DNA of 64,000 nucleotides from Xanthobacter agilis (GTDB lineage: Bacteria > Pseudomonadota > Alphaproteobacteria > Rhizobiales > Xanthobacteraceae). The stretch is from positions 1 through 64,000 of the forward strand of contig NZ_JABWGX010000002.1 in NCBI RefSeq assembly GCF_021730435.1, read 5' to 3'. Position numbers and translations under genes: made by a program. Shown here one piece after another: positions 60,847-64,000 of this stretch (position 1 is the first letter of the stretch; each line of letters starts with the position of its first letter). The notes beneath the pieces are model-generated. The model did no database searches and had not been told where the DNA came from. It worked only from the letters and a program-made list of their open reading frames with translations.

Positions 60847-61251
60847 TCAGCGCAGCGACATCAGCTTCACCTGGGACGGGGAAAGGGTCATGCCCGCGGC
60901 ATTCGGGCAGACGCCGTTCTGCTTGGTGGGCGAGGTCATCTTGATGGCCGGCGTACCGCCTACAAAAAAGTTGGTGGAGCCCATGGCCGCCGCCACCGGC
61001 CCCATGTCGAGATTGGACACCATGCCGAGGCCGAGACCGGCGTTGTCCCCATTGGACAGCGGCTTCTGGGTCACCAAATTGTGCGCCGGCATGCAGGTGA
61101 GACAAAGCTTGGTCTGGGTCGGAATGGCCGTGTTCGACAAAGCGATGTCGGGATAAGGGATGGGAACGATGGCCGGCCCCACCGGGGTGCGACACACGTC
61201 GGGAAAGGCCATGTCCATGGCCGGCAAGGGGCCCTGCGACGTCACGAACAT
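60847..61251 (-). CDS. DUF4150 PAAR-like spike-tip protein
   Basis: DUF4150 proteins act as PAAR-type caps on VgrG. 134 residues: FPDVCRTPVGPAIVPIPYPDIALSN, TKLCLTCMPAHNLVTQKPLSNGDNAGLGLGMVSN and FFVGGTPAIKMTSPTKQNG, with short repeated 'P-I-P-Y-P-N'-like and Cys-containing turns. The ATG at 61251 abuts the stop of the pentapeptide gene and has AGGAGGAA seven bases upstream. No fused toxin domain is present. Confidence 0.88.
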   Translation of the reverse strand: MFVTSQGPLPAMDMAFPDVCRTPVGPAIVPIPYPDIALSNTAIPTQTKLCLTCMPAHNLVTQKPLSNGDNAGLGLGMVSNLDMGPVAAAMGSTNFFVGGTPAIKMTSPTKQNGVCPNAAGMTLSPSQVKLMSLR

Positions 61252-62361
61252 CTAGTCTTCCTCCTGCCACGGGCGCACCCGCTGCGGCGCGTAGAGCTCC
61301 GCCACCGCCCGCGCCGGCTCGGTCTCGGTCACGCTGCCGGAGGCATCGAGCCGGGCGAGGCCGGTCAGCGAGGCGCGGTGGAAATTGGTGCGCAGGAAGC
61401 GGGCGCGCGAAGCGTCGGCGCCGTCGAGCCGCGCCTGCGCGAACTGGGTGTAAGCGAGGTTCGCGCCGGTGAAGCGCGCGCCCGGCGCCTGCGCCTGCGT
61501 CATCACCGCCATTTCGAGATCGGCGCCGGAAAAGTCGGCGCCGCCGAGCCGCGCCTGCATGAAATTGGCATTGTCGAGCCGCGCGCCGGTGAAACGCGCG
61601 CCGGACAGGTCGGACTTCGAGAAATGGGCCGCGCTCGCCGCCGCCCCGGAGAAATCGGCGCCGCGCGCCGTGCATTGCAGGAAGAAGCTGCCGGCGATGT
61701 CCATCCCCGTCAGCACCGCGCCCGTCAGGTTCGCGCCCATGAGATTGCAGCGGGCGAGCCGCACCGAGGTCAGATCGCGCTCCGACAGGTCGGCATCCGC
61801 CAGAAGGGCGCTCTCGCAGGAGAGGCCGTCGAGGCGGGCCGCGCGCAGATCCGCCTTGGAGACGAACAGCCGCTGCGCCGCGACACCCGAAAGGTCGATC
61901 TCCGCGATGGTGCAATCCAGCAGCACGGCGCCGTTCAACTGTGCGTCGGCGAAGCGCGCGGCGGTGAGATCACATTGCAGGAAAGTCGATTCGGTGACCG
62001 TGGCGCCCCCGAACCCGGCCGCCGGCATCGCGCATGCGATGAATGTCGCCTTCTCGATGGTGGCGCCGGCGAAGCTCGCGCCGCTCAGGTCGCACCGGAT
62101 GAAAATGGTCTCGCGCACCACTGCGGCGCGGAACACCGCGGCGGTGAAGTCCGCCTCGATGAACTGAACAGCGCCAAGGCGTGCACGATCGAACCGGGCG
62201 CTGCGGAACGCTGTCTTGGCGATGCAGCCGGCGGACAGGTCGCCCGTGTCGCTCCAGTCGGTCAGCGCGAAATCGCCGTCCTGGAACAGCAGGTTGAAGC
62301 GGACATGGGCCAGAAGCTCCGCGCGCGCCCGAGCGGCCTTCTCCTGGGCGGTCTCAGTCAT
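61252..62361 (-). CDS. pentapeptide-repeat protein of the T6SS cargo operon
   Basis: 369 residues, nearly all A(D/N)LXX-type pentapeptides (for example CDLSGASFAGATIEKATFIACAMPAAGF), which fold as a right-handed square beta-helix. The N-terminal 35 residues are helical. Such proteins commonly flank DUF4150 and DUF2169 genes in T6SS loci; they may act as adaptor or as part of the delivered tip. It overlaps the preceding pentapeptide gene by eight bases. Confidence 0.88.
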   Translation of the reverse strand: MTETAQEKAARARAELLAHVRFNLLFQDGDFALTDWSDTGDLSAGCIAKTAFRSARFDRARLGAVQFIEADFTAAVFRAAVVRETIFIRCDLSGASFAGATIEKATFIACAMPAAGFGGATVTESTFLQCDLTAARFADAQLNGAVLLDCTIAEIDLSGVAAQRLFVSKADLRAARLDGLSCESALLADADLSERDLTSVRLARCNLMGANLTGAVLTGMDIAGSFFLQCTARGADFSGAAASAAHFSKSDLSGARFTGARLDNANFMQARLGGADFSGADLEMAVMTQAQAPGARFTGANLAYTQFAQARLDGADASRARFLRTNFHRASLTGLARLDASGSVTETEPARAVAELYAPQRVRPWQEED

Positions 62362-64000
62362 GGACCGTCTCCAGCGCCAGCGGCGAGTTCAGCAGGTGAG
62401 CGAGCGTGAAATCGGCGGCGCGCAGATCCGCGTCCGTCAGGTCCGCGCCGAACAGATTGGCATGGCGGAAGGTGGCGCCCGTCAGGTTCGCGCGATGGAG
62501 CTGCGCCTCCATGAGCTGGGCTCCGGCGAGGTCCGCGTCGGCCAGATTGGCCCCGTCCAGCAGAGCGAAGCGCAAGCTGGCGAGATGGAAATCCGCGCCC
62601 GCGAGCTGCGCCGCGTTGAACACCGTGCGCTCGCAGATGGCCCGGCGGAACACCGCGCCGGTGAGATCGGCGCCGTAGAAGCTGGCCTCGCTGGCGAGCC
62701 CCTCCGAGAAATCGAGCCCAGACAGGAGGGCGCCGCCCAGGAACGCGCTGCCGCGCCAGTCGGCCCGAACCGCGGACACCCCCGGCGCCGTCAGCTTCAG
62801 CAGCGAGCAACGATCGACGAAAGACCCGTCGAGACATGCCCCGGTGAAGTCGCCCTCCATGATCTGGCAGCGGCGTAAGGTCGCCCGCTCCAGCCGGATG
62901 GCGGCGGCCTTGACGCTCATGAACAGGCCGTCCTCGAAGCGCGCCTCGGTGAAATCGGCCCCCGTGAGGTCGCACGACAGGAAACGGACGCCGGTGAACA
63001 CCGCCCGCCGCGCGCTCGCGCCCGTCAGGCAGGCCTCCAGCAGCAGCCCCTCCGACAGCCGGACCCCGTCGAGGCGCATGTTACGGCCGCTCACCGCGCT
63101 GAGGTTGGCGCCGGTGAGGTCGGCGTCGGTGAGGTCGGCATGGTCGAGCCGCGCCTGCGTCAGCACCGCGCCGGAGAGATTGGCGCCGCGCAGCCGCGCG
63201 TTGGCGAGGTTGGCGCGCTCCAGGAACGCGCCCGACAGATCGAGGCCCGACAGGTCCGCCCCGGCCAGGTCCACCCCCGCCAGATCGCGCCCCGCCAGCG
63301 TCAGTCCCGCCCCGAGCTGCTCCAGCACGGCATCGCCGAAGCGCCGGGCGACCCGCGGCGCCAGCGGCACCTGGGGGTAGCTGGACTTGGGCGCCATCCG
63401 GCGCAGCTCGGCCACGCCGGTCTCGAGCCGCGCTTCCGCCGCATCCACCTGGCGCAGCGCATCCGCCACCGCCGCGTCCCGGTGGGCACTCAGATCCTGA
63501 AGGTCCACAGCGCCGGCGGCGGCCGCGCCCGCGGGAACAAGTCCGGCCAAAAGCCTGTCGATGGCCTCGCTCGGGTGCACCGCGCCGAGGCGCGGCAGCA
63601 GGTCTTGGATCTGCCGCCCGGCCTCGCCCAGCTTCTCCTTCGCCGCCATCACCTGCGCCGTCACCACCTGCGCCGCCGCCGGAGCGGCGTCAGGGTCCGC
63701 CAACAGCGCATCGAGCAGCGCCGTGACCGACGGCCCGACGGCCTCGGCCGCGCGCTGTCCCGAAGCCGGGTCCGCGGCGGGCGGAGACGGCAGCTCCATG
63801 CCGGCCGCAGCATCCAGCGCGGCGCGGGCCGCGGCGAGCGGGCGACCTTCCGGCAAGCGGAGACAGCGCGCCAGGGCGGCGGCCAGCACGGCGGCATCGT
63901 CCCCGCCCTTCAGATTGTCCGCGAGCAGCCGCCGCCAATCCGCAGGCCCCGCGTCGCCGGGCAGGGCGGCGGATGCCACCGGCGGCAGCAGCGCCGCCAA
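62354..64000 (-). CDS. pentapeptide-repeat protein (likely DUF2169 C-terminal half), 5' end beyond window
   Basis: 548 codons are visible and the frame continues past base 64000; a TTG at 64000 is not convincing as a start. Residues 1-240 of the visible part are Ala-rich helices with LKGGDDAAVLAAALARCL and RMAPKSSYPQVPLAPRVARRFGDAV. Then pentapeptide repeats run to the C-terminus (LAGVDLAGADLSGLDLSGAFLERANLANARLRGANLSGAVL). The layout matches large DUF2169-pentapeptide fusions that head T6SS spike-cargo operons. The DUF2169 part would lie right of the window, so that name is inferred. Confidence 0.8.
   Translation of the reverse strand: MAALLPPVASAALPGDAGPADWRRLLADNLKGGDDAAVLAAALARCLRLPEGRPLAAARAALDAAAGMELPSPPAADPASGQRAAEAVGPSVTALLDALLADPDAAPAAAQVVTAQVMAAKEKLGEAGRQIQDLLPRLGAVHPSEAIDRLLAGLVPAGAAAAGAVDLQDLSAHRDAAVADALRQVDAAEARLETGVAELRRMAPKSSYPQVPLAPRVARRFGDAVLEQLGAGLTLAGRDLAGVDLAGADLSGLDLSGAFLERANLANARLRGANLSGAVLTQARLDHADLTDADLTGANLSAVSGRNMRLDGVRLSEGLLLEACLTGASARRAVFTGVRFLSCDLTGADFTEARFEDGLFMSVKAAAIRLERATLRRCQIMEGDFTGACLDGSFVDRCSLLKLTAPGVSAVRADWRGSAFLGGALLSGLDFSEGLASEASFYGADLTGAVFRRAICERTVFNAAQLAGADFHLASLRFALLDGANLADADLAGAQLMEAQLHRANLTGATFRHANLFGADLTDADLRAADFTLAHLLNSPLALETVHD

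Overview
The window is very GC-rich DNA packed with genes, many of which overlap by one to a few tens of bases. Gene content points to an alphaproteobacterium of the Rhizobiales, most likely Xanthobacteraceae-like: an Omp25-type beta-barrel, rhizobial-style UvrC, SMC, RlmE and IlvBNC proteins, an intergenic repeat of the kind scattered through Rhizobiales genomes, and a type VI secretion system (T6SS). The genus is an inference; no rRNA or tRNA gene is present to fix it.

Bases 1-28800 are mainly chromosomal housekeeping. On the minus strand lie an RND efflux adaptor (cut by the left edge), murJ, a Uma2-type nuclease-fold protein and a DegT aminotransferase/Gfo-Idh-MocA dehydrogenase pair probably for a nucleotide sugar. 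Then come panD and an outer-membrane barrel sharing a bidirectional terminator, uvrC-pgsA-moaD-moaE, two unknown proteins, a gutted copy of an MFS gene next to an intact DHA2 exporter, rlmE-ppx, a transaldolase, and a flavodoxin/DUF2023 pair beside an AT-rich gap. A BrnT/BrnA-like toxin-antitoxin pair precedes ilvC-ilvN-ilvB. The ilv genes have a readable attenuator with an 18-residue leader peptide. Last is smc.

Bases 29027-64000 are one T6SS locus. The plus-strand operon carries tssA-B-C-E-F-G, tagH (FHA), tssJ-K-L-M, tagF, pppA, a Ser/Thr kinase, a coiled-coil protein and a MinD/ParA-like ATPase. The facing minus-strand genes are a cargo operon (two pentapeptide proteins, a DUF4150 PAAR-like tip, vgrG, DUF3540, a TPR protein with a glycosyltransferase-like end, and a 114-residue unknown), then hcp, clpV, a sigma-54 enhancer-binding activator and a second Ser/Thr kinase. 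A textbook -24/-12 promoter lies upstream of hcp, so the locus appears to encode the activator of its own tube protein. Kinase, phosphatase, FHA and TagF together suggest the known threonine-phosphorylation switch; the MinD-like ATPase plus coiled-coil pair at the operon end is the least familiar part.

Two sequence habits recur. First, at smc, tssE and the coiled-coil gene the first bases of the gene are tandemly copied upstream in units of 29, 14 and 17 nt (all 3n-1), so a short reading frame ends exactly on the true start as ATGA. Second, unrelated genes (efflux adaptor, uvrC, tssG, tagH, pppA) carry in-frame 15-bp tandem repeats.
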